A stretch of DNA of 64,000 bases, taken from assembly GCF_000002985.6 (NCBI RefSeq), contig NC_003281.10, positions 2,108,001 through 2,172,000 of the forward strand. The letters are read 5' to 3'. The position numbers and the translations under genes were made by a program. This stretch comes from Caenorhabditis elegans. Lineage: Eukaryota > Nematoda > Chromadorea > Rhabditida > Rhabditidae. The notes beneath the pieces were generated by a model. The model did no database searches, had not been told where the DNA came from, and worked only from the letters and a program-made list of their open reading frames with translations. Of this stretch, positions 1-10,294 are shown in pieces; position 1 is the first letter of the stretch, and the number at the start of each line of letters is the position of its first letter.

Positions 1-30
1 CTTGTTAAATTTTCAGTGTAGTTTTCTTCC

Positions 31-195
31 TCAGCACACTGAGAGCTTCAATTTTACCCTCATATCGGCTAATTTTAACAGTTTTGGGTCCCACCATGAA
101 AACTACAGTACCCCTTTCGTGGTGGGACCCGAAATTCTCAAAGCCGGCGGAATATAGGCATGTTGGGGGTCATTTGAAAGGTCTCGGTGAGCTGA
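31..195. repeat. MITE-like inverted-repeat element, copy 1
   Basis: The ends read as imperfect terminal inverted repeats: the left end resembles TCAGCTCACTGAGAGCTT and the right end, GGTCTCGGTGAGCTGA, is close to its reverse complement. The centre has a strong hairpin from about 86 to 130, with arms GGGTCCCACCA and TGGTGGGACCC around an ACTACAGTACCCC loop. Two related copies follow within 1.2 kb in the same orientation. There is no coding capacity. The family is not named here. Confidence 0.6.
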
Positions 196-669
196 ATACG
201 AATTTAGAGTCGATTTTTTGCCGATTTTCAAAAGTTTGCAAAAAAAATCCAGAAAATTAATTTTTTAGTATTTTTTAAATTTTTTTTTAAGGATTAAAAC
301 AATTTATGATAAAAAAGAGCAAAAATGCAAAACTTCATTCCAAAAAAAAACTCAATTATCCCTTAATAAAAGCAGCCAAAGGAATATACGGGAAAACTAT
401 AAAATTGCAAAAAAAAGCGAAAAAATCCGAACATCAAGACCAAACTGCGTACGATAAAAGCCAAAAGATCTAAATTTTGATTTTCCGGTCAAAAAGTATT
501 TGAAAATTTGAAATTTGAATTTCCCGCCAAAAAATATTTATTACGTTTCCAGCCTCAAGATTTCAAAATATTTACAAAAAATTGAAAAAGAAAATCCAAA
601 AAATTTTGAAATTTCTCAGTTTTTTTGAAAATTTAACTGATTTTTAGCTTTTATGGCAATTTTCTTCTT

Positions 670-840
670 TAGCTCACTGAGAGCTTCAATTTGACCCCAA
701 TATCGGCTACTTTCCGCCATTTTTAACACTTTTTGGGTCCCGCCGCGAAAACTACAATACCCCGTGGGCTTTCGTGGTGGGATCCCAAAATCCTGGAAGT
801 CGGCGGAATATAGGTTATTTGAAAGCTCCCGGCAAGGCAA
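670..840. repeat. MITE-like inverted-repeat element, copy 2
   Basis: Same family as the element at 31-195. The left end is TAGCTCACTGAGAGCTTC and the central hairpin (about 735-786) again has arms GGGTCCCGCC and GGTGGGATCCC. The right end (about 825-840) is degraded, and the body carries a small insertion near CCCGTGGGC, so this is the most eroded of the three copies. Confidence 0.55.
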
Positions 841-986
841 ATGCAAATTTGATGCCGATTTTTAAAAATTTACAAAAAAAATTTGAGAATTTGACGATTT
901 AAAAAAATAAAAATTCAGATTTCTGAAAATTCCCAATTTTTCCGAAATTTCAACAGAATTTTCAATTTTTAGTGCAATTTTCTTAC

Positions 987-1162
987 TCAGCTCATCGCGA
1001 GCTTCAATATGACCGCAATATCGGCTACTTTCCGCCATTTTTAACACTATATGGGTCCCGCCACGAGAACTACAGTAACCCTTTCGTGGTGGGACCCAAA
1101 ATTATTAAAGTCGGCGGAATAAAGGCATGTTGGGGGTTATTTGAAAGGTCTCGGTGAGCTGA
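987..1162. repeat. MITE-like inverted-repeat element, copy 3
   Basis: Third copy of the family at 31-195. The left end is TCAGCTCATCGCGAGCTT and the right end GGTCTCGGTGAGCTGA at 1147-1162. The central hairpin runs from about 1053 to 1097. Apart from these copies and one TTTCCCGCC unit near 515-540, I see only AT-rich sequence between 1 and the first gene at 1522. A CTTATC (reverse GATAAG) GATA-factor-like site lies at 1358-1363. Confidence 0.6.
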
Positions 1163-1521
1163 GTTCAAATTTGAAAATGAAAATTTCCAGAAATGGGTCT
1201 CGACGCGAAAAAAAAATTTGGAAAAATTTTCAAAAAAAAATTTTATAAATTTTTTTTTCAATTTTTTTTCATTTAGTTTTTTGTTTATATTCAGGTAATA
1301 GCATGTATTTTTCGAATAAAATTTTTTTTACTACCGCTGCTCACAGTGGCAATTAACCTTATCTACGTATAATGATTATTGCATAAACTAATCTAAAAAT
1401 AACCGAATTTTTGACCTCTTACGTGGAAAAACCAAGAATTTCCGAGTTTTCAAAAGATGATTTTAGCTGGAAAAATCACAGATAAAAAGTAATTTTACAA
1501 CAACAACGAAAAAGCAATTTC

Positions 1522-2301
1522 ATGAAAAAATTCCAATTTCTCCTGCTAATTTTGCTCTGCTTTTCGCAATTTTCAATGGCTTTTCCGAAAAAATGCTTCG
1601 ATACTAATTTGGAGGTGAGTTTTTCAGATTTTTTCGGATTTTCAGGCCATAACCCCGAATTTCAGACCCAAAACTGTGCTGCAATTGAGTTATGGTGCAT
1701 CAAGTTTGACAATGAGACACGTGGCTGCACTAATGTTTTTGATTATTGTACCGAATCGGAGCCAGGGTAGGTTTTTGTGCTTTTTCGTCATGAAATTCGT
1801 GTTCTCCGTAGTTTTTCACCTCTAGAAATTAATTTTGAGCCAATTTGGTGAACATCGGCGTTTGCGTACTTTTGAAGCTACAGTAACCCGCCAAAGCAGG
1901 AACTTTTTTTTAGAATATTTTCAAGGCTTCTCGTTATGAAATTCGTGTTCTCCGTAGTTTTTTACCATATAAATTTAATTTTAGCCAATTTGATGGTTAT
2001 CGGTGTTTGCGTACTTTCGGGGCTACAGTAACCCCTGCGAAATTTTGAAAAACTCAAATTTCGCGCCCGATGCCTGAGAACATGATTTTAAGGCTAGAAT
2101 TTGGCGTAGAATTTGAATTTTTCAATAGTTTTCTTCAAAAAATAACTAAAAATCCACAAATTTACAATTTTTCTCAGGTGTTATCAGAGACGTGGTGTGA
2201 AATGGTGCTGCTGTCGTGATGCATTGTGCAATTTGGCGTCATCTTCAGTGTTTCTAGTTTCGACTGCTTTTTTTATTCTGATTTTTGGAATTTTCCTGTA
2301 A
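1522..2301 (+). CDS. Small Ly-6/three-finger-type GPI-anchored protein (predicted)
   Basis: Three exons at 1522-1614, 1666-1766 and 2178-2301 give 105 codons, and all splice phases match. Residues 1-20 are a signal peptide (hydrophobic LLLILLCF core ending near SMA). The mature part has ten cysteines and ends in the pattern CCCRDALCN, the CC..D.CN signature typical of Ly-6/uPAR three-finger domains. The last 20 residues are hydrophobic up to the stop codon, as expected for a GPI-attachment signal. It is therefore probably an extracellular membrane-anchored protein; nematode relatives such as ODR-2 and HOT proteins modulate neuronal signalling, but no specific role can be read here. The first intron is only 51 nt, a multiple of three without a stop, so it can be read through. 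An AATAAA at 2300-2305 overlaps the stop codon. Confidence 0.75.
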
Positions 2302-2555
2302 TAAAAAAATAAAAAATTTGTTGAATTTTCTTTTTTTTTTTGGATTTTTAAATTTTTGAAAAAAAAGTCTTTTTTTGCACTAAAATGACAAATTATTAAT
2401 ACATCAATAACCATATTTTGGTTACTACACAGATCCCCGCCAAATCTGATCAAAACCCATTGAAAAACACGATTTTCACACAAAACATTCGGATTAGGCT
2501 CGACTATAAAAAAAATGCGGAAAACATTGAAAAATTGACACTTTTCTGTTGGAAA

Positions 2556-4400
2556 ATGAGACTTTTTATAACATTTTCACTATTTTTAACTTTAATTTAT
2601 GGAATTTTCGGGCAAAGTTTGGATCCGATGGAGCGTAAGTTGAGAAATCTGAATTTCCCCCAAAAAAATAATTGGAAATTTGAATTTCCCGCCAAAAAAT
2701 ATTTGAAAATTTGAATTTCCCGCCAAAAAATATTTAAAAATTTGAATTTTTGCATTTCCCGCCAAAAAATATTTAAAAATTTGAATTTTTGCATTTCCCG
2801 CCAAAAAATATTTGAAAACTTGAATTTCCCGCCAAAAAATATTTAAAAATTTGAATTTTTGCATTTCCCGCCAAAAAATATTTGAAAACTTGAATTTCCC
2901 GCCAAAAAAATATTTAAAAATATGAATTTTCGAATTTCCCGCAAAAAAATATTTGAAAATTTGAATTTCCCGCCAAAAAATATTTAAAAATTTGAATTTC
3001 CCGCCAAATAATATTTGAAAATTTGGATTTGCAGCCAAAAAGCATTTGAAAATTTTAATTTTTGAATTTCCCGCCAAAAAGTATTTGAAAATTTAAATTT
3101 CCCGCCAAAAAATATTAAAAATTTTGAATTTTTGCATTTCCCGCCAAAAAATATTCGAAAATTTAAATTTCCCGCCAAAAAATATTAGAAAATTTGAATT
3201 TCCCGCCAAAAAATATTTGAAAATTTGAATTTCCCGCAAAAAAATATTTGAAAATCTGAATTTCCCGCAAAAAAATATTTGAAAATTTGAATTTCCCGCC
3301 AAAATAATTTGAATTTTTAAATTTCCCGCCAAAAAATATTTGAAAATTTGAATTTCCCGCCAAAAAATATTTGAAAATTTGAATTTCCCGCCAAAAAATA
3401 TTAAAAATTTTGAATTTTTGCATTTCCCGCCAAAAAATATTCGAAAATTTAAATTTCCCGCCGAAAAAGTATTTGAAAATTTGAATTTTTGAATTTCCCC
3501 CCAAAACCAGAAAATATTTGAAAATTTGAATTTCCCGGCAAAAAATATTCGAAAATTTGAATTTACGTGGCAAATACGCTCCACTGGCAAAGCAACACTG
3601 CAGCAACTGCGCTCTATTGACAAAATTCTTAAAATCTCGAGTTTTCGCAGTTTTTTCATGATTTTTGACGGAAATATATGAATGTTTTTCGTATATATGT
3701 TGCAGCAAATGCGCCCCATTGATAAATTGCTTTAAAACAGCTGGTTTTCGGCGGGAAATTCAAATTTTTTGTAGAATTTTTGCGAACATTCAAATTTTCA
3801 GCTCCATCTCTTATGGAAAACAAGACCATCCAACTTTTCGGGAATATTACGGGCGGCCCAATCGAATTACACTCACAAACGGGATCCCGTCGACGTCGTG
3901 ACACTGTAGAAAATGCCGGAAAATCTGCTTGGGACACTGCCGGAGATGTGGGTAAATCTGGTGAGTTTTAGCTCTGAAATCAGAGGTTTTTGTCGTTAGA
4001 GCGCGTTTGCAGTCCAACGGGGCGCATTTGCAACCCAGCTGTTGCAGTCGTCCAATTTTTAAGACAAAAATTATTGAAAATGCTCAAAAACTAGCTGAGT
4101 TACCAGTGATTTAAAGAATTTTCATCGTTAGAGCGCAATTGCAACACTCATTTTTTGCGATAGAGCGCATTTGCATTTCTTAGCTGTAGTTCTATAAATG
4201 TTTCATATTTGAAGACAAAAATTACTTGAAAAAACCGAAAATTCGGCAATTTCCAAAATATTTCTCATTGGAGCGCACTTGCAGACCCCGGAAATTCAAA
4301 AATTTTCAATTTTTCAGTTATTGATACCGTTGAAAACGCCGGAGCAGCTGTCAAGAATGGAGCAAGTGATTTGGACGAAAAACTTATGGGATCTGGATAA
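2556..4400 (+). CDS. Small secreted protein with a tetrabasic site (unknown function)
   Basis: Three exons at 2556-2634, 3802-3960 and 4318-4400 give 106 codons with matching phases. Residues 1-20 (hydrophobic, ending near FGQ) look like a signal peptide. There is a possible N-glycosylation site, NIT, in exon 2. A run of four arginines after QTGS resembles a proprotein-convertase site. After it the protein repeats the motif DTVENAG twice, the second copy starting exon 3, which suggests an internal duplication and a mature C-terminal helix of about 50 residues. I do not recognise the family. It starts 254 bp after the Ly-6-like gene on the same strand, so the two could be co-transcribed, but no intercistronic signal proves this. 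Intron 1 is almost wholly TTTCCCGCC satellite. An AATAAA lies at 4449-4454. Confidence 0.65.
2652..3575 (+). repeat. TTTCCCGCC satellite array 1 (intronic)
   Basis: About 25 tandem units of 25-40 bp fill intron 1 of the secreted-protein gene. The unit core is TTTCCCGCCAAAAAATATTT followed by an AAATTTGAA spacer of variable length. The core contains TTTCCCGCC, which matches the E2F/DP consensus. On the transcribed strand the units read in this same orientation. Long open frames in this interval are by-products of the repeat. Beyond the array, 3575-3800 and 3990-4300 carry scattered GAGCGC/TTTGCA words of another dispersed repeat. Confidence 0.85.
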
Positions 4401-4429
4401 ATATTGATTGGAATTGTAAAAAAAAATAA

Positions 4430-4454
4430 TTTATTCGAGGAAAAAATCAATAAA
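4430..4454. terminator. Overlapping convergent poly(A) signals
   Basis: The plus-strand gene ending at 4400 has AATAAA at 4449-4454. The minus-strand zinc-finger gene ending at 4494 has its best signal as TTTATT (AATAAA on the minus strand) at 4430-4435. Cleavage 10-20 bases beyond each signal would make the two 3' UTRs overlap by some tens of bases. Confidence 0.55.
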
Positions 4455-4493
4455 AATTGAATTTGAAACAAAATTTTTTAAAAATCAATAAAT

Positions 4494-7400
4494 TTAGACA
4501 ATTTCCTCGCTGGCGACGAATGGCGGCACATCGGTCAGTGTTTCAAGATCCATCTGAAAAAAAAAATGTTGAATTATTGATTTTTAGGAAAATATCGATT
4601 TTTCGAAAATTATCGATTTTTTAGAAATTTTTCGATTTTTCTTAGAAATATCGTGTTTTCCGAATTTTTACCACAAAAATATAATTTCTAAGGTCTCGAC
4701 AGGATTTCGACACCAAATTATCGATTTTTTGAAGGAATTATCGATTTTTTTAAAATGACGATAATTCCTTCGGAAAATATCGATTTTTCAAAAAAAAAAT
4801 CGATTTTTTGAAAATTATCGACTTGTTTTAGAAATTATCGAATTATTCGGAAATTATCGATTTTTTGGGGATTTTCGATTTTTTTTTAGGAATTATCGAT
4901 TTTTGGAAAATTGCTACTTTTAGAAATATCAATATTTTCATAAATTACAGATTTTTGGAAATTATCGATTTTTCGGAAATTATTGATTTTTTTAAAGGAT
5001 TTTGCTGAAAATATCAAATTTTTAGGGTCTCGACGCGATTTCAGCCTAAATTATCGATTTTTCAGTGAAAATATCGATTTTTCACACCTCCTCAACAGCA
5101 AATTTCTCCAATTGCTCTCCGTGACGTTCTCGAGCTTTTTGAATTTTTGCGGAAATATTGCGAATTTCATACGGACGAATGTAGAAGCGACGATCGGTGG
5201 AATTTGAATTTTCTGGAAAAATATTGATTTTTTTTTTGGCGGGAAATTCAAAAATTCAAATTTTCAAATATTTTTTGGCGGGAAATTCAAAAATTTAAAT
5301 TTTTTGAATATTTTTTGGCGGGAAATTTCAAAATTCAAATTTTTGAATATTTTTTGGCGGGAAATTTCAAAATTCAAATTTTTGAATATTTTTTGGCGGG
5401 AAATTCAAAAATTCAAATTTTTTGAATATTTTTTGGCGGGAAATTCAAAAATTTAAATTTTCAAATATTTTTTGGCGGGAAATTTAAAAATTCAAATTTC
5501 TGAATATTTTTGGCGGGAAATTTCAAAATTCAAATTTTTGAATATTTTTTGCCGGGAAATTCAAAAATTCAAATTTTTTGAATATTTTTTGGCGGGAAAT
5601 TTCAAAATTCAAATTTTTGAATATTTTTTGGCGGGAAATTCAAAAATTAAAATTTTCAAATGTTTTTTGGCGGGAAATTCAAAAATTCAAATTTTCAAAT
5701 ATTTTTTGGCGGGAAATTCAAAAATTCAAATTTACAAATATTTTTTGGCGGGAAATTTAAAAATTCAAATTTTTGAATATTTTTTGCCGGGAAATTCAAA
5801 AATTCAAATTTTTTGAATATTTTTTGGCGGGAAATTTCAAAATTCAAATTTTTGAATATTTTTTGGCGGGAAATTCAAAAATTAAAATTTTCAAATGTTT
5901 TTTGGCGGGAAATTCAAAAATTCAAATTTTCAAATATTTTTTGGCGGGAAATTCAAAAATTCAAATTTACAAATATTTTTTGGCGGGAAATTTAAAAATT
6001 CAAATTTTCAAATATTTTTTGGCGGGAAATTCAAAAATTTAAATTTTCAAATATTTTTTGGCGGGAAATTTAAAAATTCAAATTTCTGAATATTTTTGGC
6101 GGGAAATTCAAAAATTCAAATTTACAAATATTTTTTGGCGGGAAATTCAAAAATTCAAATTTTCAAATATTTTTTGGCGGGAAATTCAAAAATTAAAATT
6201 TTCAAATATTTTTTGGCGGGAAATTCAAAAATTCAAATTTACAAATATTTTTTGGCGGGAAATTTAAAAATTCAAATTTTCAAATATTTTTTGGCGGGAA
6301 ATTTAAAAATTCAAATTTTCAAATATTTTTTGGCGGGAAATTCAAAAATTCAAAACTTTTTTGGCGGGAAATTCAAAAATTCAAATTTACAAATATTTTT
6401 TGGCGGGAAATTTAAAAATTCAAATTTTCAAATATTTTTTGGCGGGAAATTCAAAAATTCAAAACTTTTTTGGCGGGAAATTCAAATTTTCAAAAATTTT
6501 TGGCGGGAAATTCAAAAATTGAAATTTTCAAATATTTTTTGGCGGGAAATTTCAAAATTCAAATTTTTGAATATTTTTTGGCGGGAAATTCAAAAATTCA
6601 AATTTTCAAATATTTTTTGGCGGGAAATTCAAAAATTCAAAATTTCAAATATTTTTTGGCGGGAAATTCAAAAAATTCAAATTTTAGAATATTTTTTGGC
6701 GGGAAATTCAAAAATTTAAATTTTCAAATATTTTTTGGCGGGAAATTCGAATTTTTATGCTAGAAAATTCAATTTTTTTTCAGTACTTCTGAGTTTTTCA
6801 ACAATTTCTTCCGGTGTTTCTCCTCGGATCAAAAGCGTCGCAATTTCCTTTCGAACGATCGTTGAAAGCGGCAAATTGTTCACCAAATGCTCGTGTCCAC
6901 AGTGAAAAAGACAAGCACGGACGTGGATTTGGCTGAAAATTTTGAAAATTTGAAAAAAAATTTGAATTTTAAAAGATTTTCAAAAAAAAAAAATTTTTTT
7001 GGAAAATTTTTTTTCCAAAAATTTCAAAAAAATTTTTCCCAAAAATTCAAATTTCCCGCTCAAAATTTTGCGAATTTTTCAAGTTTTTCACTATTACCGT
7101 ACCCAAAAGTCTCCCTGACCGATATATGGGCGGTACAAGCCCTTTTTAGCTTTTTCGTTGGCCGATTACGGGCTCCACGTGGCTCCTTGTCTGTAGGCTG
7201 CTGGGATTTGGTGAAGAAACATGAATAGCGTCTGCAAAAAAATTTGATGGGTCTCGCCACGAAATTGAGTGGGGTTACTGTAACACCGGTTTCAGCTGTG
7301 TCATATGGTGAAAATAGCGATTTTTGCGGGTTTTTAACTAGTTTTTCAGCTTGAAATCAACATTTTGAGCTTAAAATTTTATTTGGGTCTCGCCAAGACT

Positions 7401-8883
7401 ATATTGGGTTACTGTAGCACCGGTTTCAGCTGTGTCATATGGTGAAAATAGCGATTTTTCGTGGTTTTTTAATGGATTTTTCACGAAAAATATCGATTTT
7501 TCGTTGATTTTAATCGAATTTCCGCGAAAAATCTCGATTTTTCGGCAAAAATCGATATTTCCATTTTTTTGAGTCTTGCCACGATTATTTTGGGTTACTG
7601 TAGCACCGGTTTCAGCTGTGTCAGGCGGTGAAAATTTGGATTTTCTGAGGTGGTTTTTGACTGAAAACCATCAGTTTTTAAGCGAAAAACTGGGAATTGT
7701 CGCAAAAAATTCAATGGGTCTCGCCACGAAATGGAGTGGGGTTACTGTAGCTATGATTTCAGCTGTGTCAGGTGGCGAAAATAGCGATTTTTAGCGGTTT
7801 TCAATCGATTATTCGCCTGAAAATCGAAATTTCTCCGGCTTTTCACGAAGTTTTCCCAAAAATTCAAATTTTTAGGTAAATTTTCGGCGGGAAATTCAAA
7901 TTTTTACCTAGTTTTTCCGGTGGTAGTGTATCTTCCGGACGTGTGCACAAATCGGGACGACGTGCTGTACTCGAGATTCTCTTTCCAACGCTAAAAAATG
8001 TGAAAATTTGGTTTAAAAACAACGACACTCCGCCAGTACGCCAGCGCGTGTTGTTTAGCGGGTGGCGGGAAGTTGAATTTTTGACGAAAAATCCAATTTT
8101 TTGACTTAATTTCATCGATTTTTAGCTAAAAAATCGACTTTTTGGTCCAAAATTCATCGATTTTTTCGATTTTTTTCACTTAAAAACTAATTTTCAGCAC
8201 CTCAAACTCGTTGAAATTCGCAAATTGCATAGTTTCATACGCAACTTGTTCATTTTCGTGCTGAGCACGCACGTGCTCATTCAACGTGGCCTGGTAATCG
8301 CAACGGGCGGTGCAATCGGTGATTGGGCACAGAAAACCCGGTTGGCGGCTGAAAAACGGACGGTTATCTGGCGAGAAATTCGAATTTTCAGGGTTTTTTA
8401 CGTTGAAATTTCAGATTTAACAGTTTTAGAGTGTTTGGCCTGATGCTGAGCCAGAGCACGACCGGAGCCAAAGACAAAATCGCAGTTTGGACACGGAACC
8501 TGCAAAAAATCGGGGTTTTTTTGTGGGATTTTTCACTGTATTTTTCACACAAATGTAGATTTTACCACAATTCTTGGTTTTGCCACAATTTCCGGCTTTT
8601 TCGAGAACTCGATTCTCACAGATCCGACCGCCGGCCGAATTTCCGCAAAATCCTGACTTTTTCGGCATTTTCGCGGCACTTGATACATTTCCGGCCACTT
8701 TTTTAGTCGTTCAGTTGTTGGAATTGGTGTAAAATTGTAGAAATTGAAGTTTTGCTGAAAAAAATCTTATTAAAAATCTAATTTTTCAATTTTTCTCCGA
8801 AAAACCTCGTGAAATTCGAAATTCTCCCCGTCAAACTCCTCGTCGATCGGAAAATTGTCTTCAGAATCCGCGGAATCTCCCAT
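4494..8883 (-). CDS. C2H2 zinc-finger protein with a C-terminal Cys/His module
   Basis: Nine exons on the minus strand: 8883-8806, 8754-8566, 8499-8402, 8348-8201, 7990-7908, 7231-7103, 6932-6787, 5212-5088 and 4553-4494. They total 351 codons with every phase consistent. The N-terminus is acidic (MGDSADSED...). Finger 1 has C92, C95, H108, H112 (spacing 2-12-3). Finger 2 has C129, C134, H147, H152 (4-12-4). A third region (residues 199-290) has C203, C231, C249 and the cluster HCGHEH, followed by a helix ending TPEEIVEKL; this resembles the Cys/His fold of WRKY/GCM1/FLYWCH-type DNA-binding modules, but that is inference. It is probably a nuclear nucleic-acid-binding protein. A likely trans-splice acceptor lies 14 nt before the ATG. 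The 1.6-kb intron 7 is mostly satellite. I know of no specific ortholog. Confidence 0.75.
5228..6757 (-). repeat. TTTCCCGCC satellite array 2 (intronic)
   Basis: About 40 tandem units of roughly 37 bp fill intron 7 of the minus-strand zinc-finger gene. On the plus strand the core reads TTTTTTGGCGGGAAATT; on the minus strand it is the same TTTCCCGCCAAAAAA as array 1, so it is again sense-oriented in its host transcript. A higher-order copy is visible: a block of variant units beginning with the rare GCCGGG form at 5551 recurs at 5786, a period of 235 bp. All open frames here are repeat artefacts. Confidence 0.85.
7249..7785. repeat. Four-copy dispersed repeat in intron 5 of the zinc-finger gene
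   Basis: Four related segments begin near 7249, 7385, 7570 and 7714. Each has a GGGTCTCGCCACGA-like start, then GGTTACTGTAGCACCGG, then TTTCAGCTGTGTCA, followed by a GGTGAAAATAGCGATTTTT tail. Spacing is 136-185 bp, so this is a local tandem expansion. No coding potential fits it. Confidence 0.65.
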
Positions 8884-8896
8884 TTTTTGAATAAAA

Positions 8897-8900
8897 GCTG
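8897..8900 (-). promoter_or_regulatory. Probable spliced-leader acceptor of the zinc-finger gene
   Basis: On the minus strand a TTTTTTTTGCAG acceptor ends at 8898, 14 nt before the ATG whose first base is 8883. No matching donor exon is visible upstream, so trans-splicing is the simplest reading. An untranslated first exon is the alternative. Confidence 0.45.
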
Positions 8901-9020
8901 CAAAAAAAATATATATAAATCGGGTGGAAAAGTGAAAATGGTTGAAAAACGAAAATAAATTAATTTCCGAGCTGTCCGAGAGGAGTACACGGCCGCGCAG
9001 AGAAAGTTCGGCCCCGGTCA

Positions 9021-9040
9021 GCGGGAAATCGCGCGAAATT
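9021..9040. promoter_or_regulatory. Adjacent E2F-like sites upstream of the zinc-finger gene
   Basis: GCGGGAAATCGCGCGAAATT holds two E2F-type half motifs (TTTCCCGC and TTTCGCGC on the minus strand) back to back, about 140 bp upstream of the minus-strand start codon. Unlike the satellite units, this copy is unique and GC-rich. A regulatory role is inferred from the motif and its position only. Confidence 0.35.
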
Positions 9041-9067
9041 TGAATTTAGAGGGGTTTTCTGCGGTTT

Positions 9068-9530
9068 TGCTCCCGCCAAAAAATATTCAAAAATTTGAAT
9101 TTTTTGAATTTCCCGCCAAAAAATATTCAAAAAATTTGAATTTTGAAATTTCCCGCCAAAAAATATTTGAAAATTTAAATTTTTGAATTTCCCGCCAAAA
9201 AATATTCAAAAAATTTAAATTTTTGAATTTCCCGCCAAAAAATATTTAAAATTTTGAATTTTTGAATTTCCCGCATTAATTGCCTCCAAATTCATAATTT
9301 TTGTTTTTTTTTCAAATTTTTTAATATTTTTTGGCGGGAAATTCAAAACTTTTGAATCTTTTTTTTTCGCGGGAAATTCAAAATTTTAAATATTTTTTGC
9401 AGGAAATTTTAATTTTCGGATATTTTTTGATGGGAAATTCAAATTTTTACATATTTTTTTGCGGGATAAACAATTTTTTGAATATTTTTTGACTGGGAAT
9501 TCAAATTTTCAAATCTTTTTTGGCGGGAAA
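9068..9530. repeat. TTTCCCGCC satellite array 3 (intergenic, head-to-head halves)
   Basis: About five units in the CCCGCCAAAAAATATTCAAA orientation (9068-9275) are followed by degraded units in the opposite GGCGGGAAATTC orientation (9320-9530). The two halves face each other in the region between the divergent genes at 8883 and 9842. This is the same family as the two intronic arrays. Confidence 0.75.
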
Positions 9531-9796
9531 ACCTTTTTCAAATAAAATACCACAAGCACGCTCCATCTGACGATTCGCTGCGCAGCGACTCGAGACATAA
9601 AATGATACGTAGCTAGAACAAGCAGACCAGTCATTGTTTTTTTTTTGTTTTTTCTGTGCTATATTGTAGATTCAGTGTTTTTTTACGTTTTTTTTTGTAA
9701 TTTCTTAAACGGAAATTTTCTCAAAAAATGGTCAAAAATCTAAAATTTTAACGTCCCAATTCTCAGCCACCCGCAATAATTCGATTAAGCGCGTCT

Positions 9797-9804
9797 TATA
9801 AAAG
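9797..9804 (+). promoter_or_regulatory. TATA box of the secreted repeat-domain gene
   Basis: TATAAAAG lies 45 bp before the ATG at 9842. The spacing implies a very short leader without an obvious splice acceptor, as is common in highly expressed nematode secreted-protein genes. Confidence 0.6.
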
Positions 9805-9841
9805 ATGGAAAGCTTCAGAATTTCCTTCACAGTTCCTCAAT

Positions 9842-10294
9842 ATGAGGCTTCAGGTCCTCCTTCTTCTGGCTGTTGGCTCAGCGGCTTCTGACTTTGGGAG
9901 CCCACTTGTTGCTCCTATTTCAACGAGTGAACCGTGGGATGATACCGTTTTGAAAATCAGAGAGTTTGCGAATATATTCACAGCGGCCCTCAGAACACGG
10001 AGTTGGTATAAGATTGAAAAGTTCTTTGACAAAGATTTTTATATGCTTTGCTTGGCGGACGATAGAAAAACAGTTATGAGACGAGATGAGAGATGTAAGT
10101 TGATTTCCTACTAATCCATATCTCACAGGCTTATCCAATTTTCAGTCGATTCCATCATGGACTTTGTGACAATTCCGAAAGGTCCTAATGAGATCTATTG
10201 GGGTGGTGGATCATTTTCTAGCAAGAATAAAACAAGAAATTCAGCAGTGTGCTATATAGATTTTTACAACATTTTACCTTGGCTAGTCTATTAA
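9842..10294 (+). CDS. Secreted protein, first copy of a repeated NTF2-like(?) domain
   Basis: Exons at 9842-10094 and 10146-10294 give about 133 codons. Residues 1-16 are a signal peptide (RLQVLLLLAVGSAAS). The helix-rich motif FANIFTAALRTRSWYKIEKF matches motifs at 10519 and 11021 downstream (F..F.AAI.TRDWYQIEK.F), so the gene or its ancestor had at least three domain copies. The intron sits at the same place in copies 1 and 2. Helix-then-strand order and small size recall nematode secreted NTF2-like/SnoaL-like domains, but this is a weak inference. After exon 2 the frame stops at 10292, in a stretch that does not resemble copy 2, so the end may be a product of decay. A splice from exon 2 into the next segment is possible but no convincing donor is seen. 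Confidence 0.5.

Noticed and set aside
2592..3719. Several long minus-strand open frames rich in FKFSNIFW/REIQIFKYF-like words
   Set aside because: They are translations of the TTTCCCGCC satellite in different frames; they lie inside an intron whose flanking exons join in phase.
5228..6757. Regular spacing that might suggest a CRISPR array
   Set aside because: The genome is a nematode, the spacers are not unique and units merge into each other; this is a eukaryotic satellite.
5472..6763. Long plus-strand open frames with repeated MAGNSKIQIFKYF-like words
   Set aside because: Same satellite in the opposite orientation, inside intron 7 of the minus-strand zinc-finger gene; not a protein repeat family.
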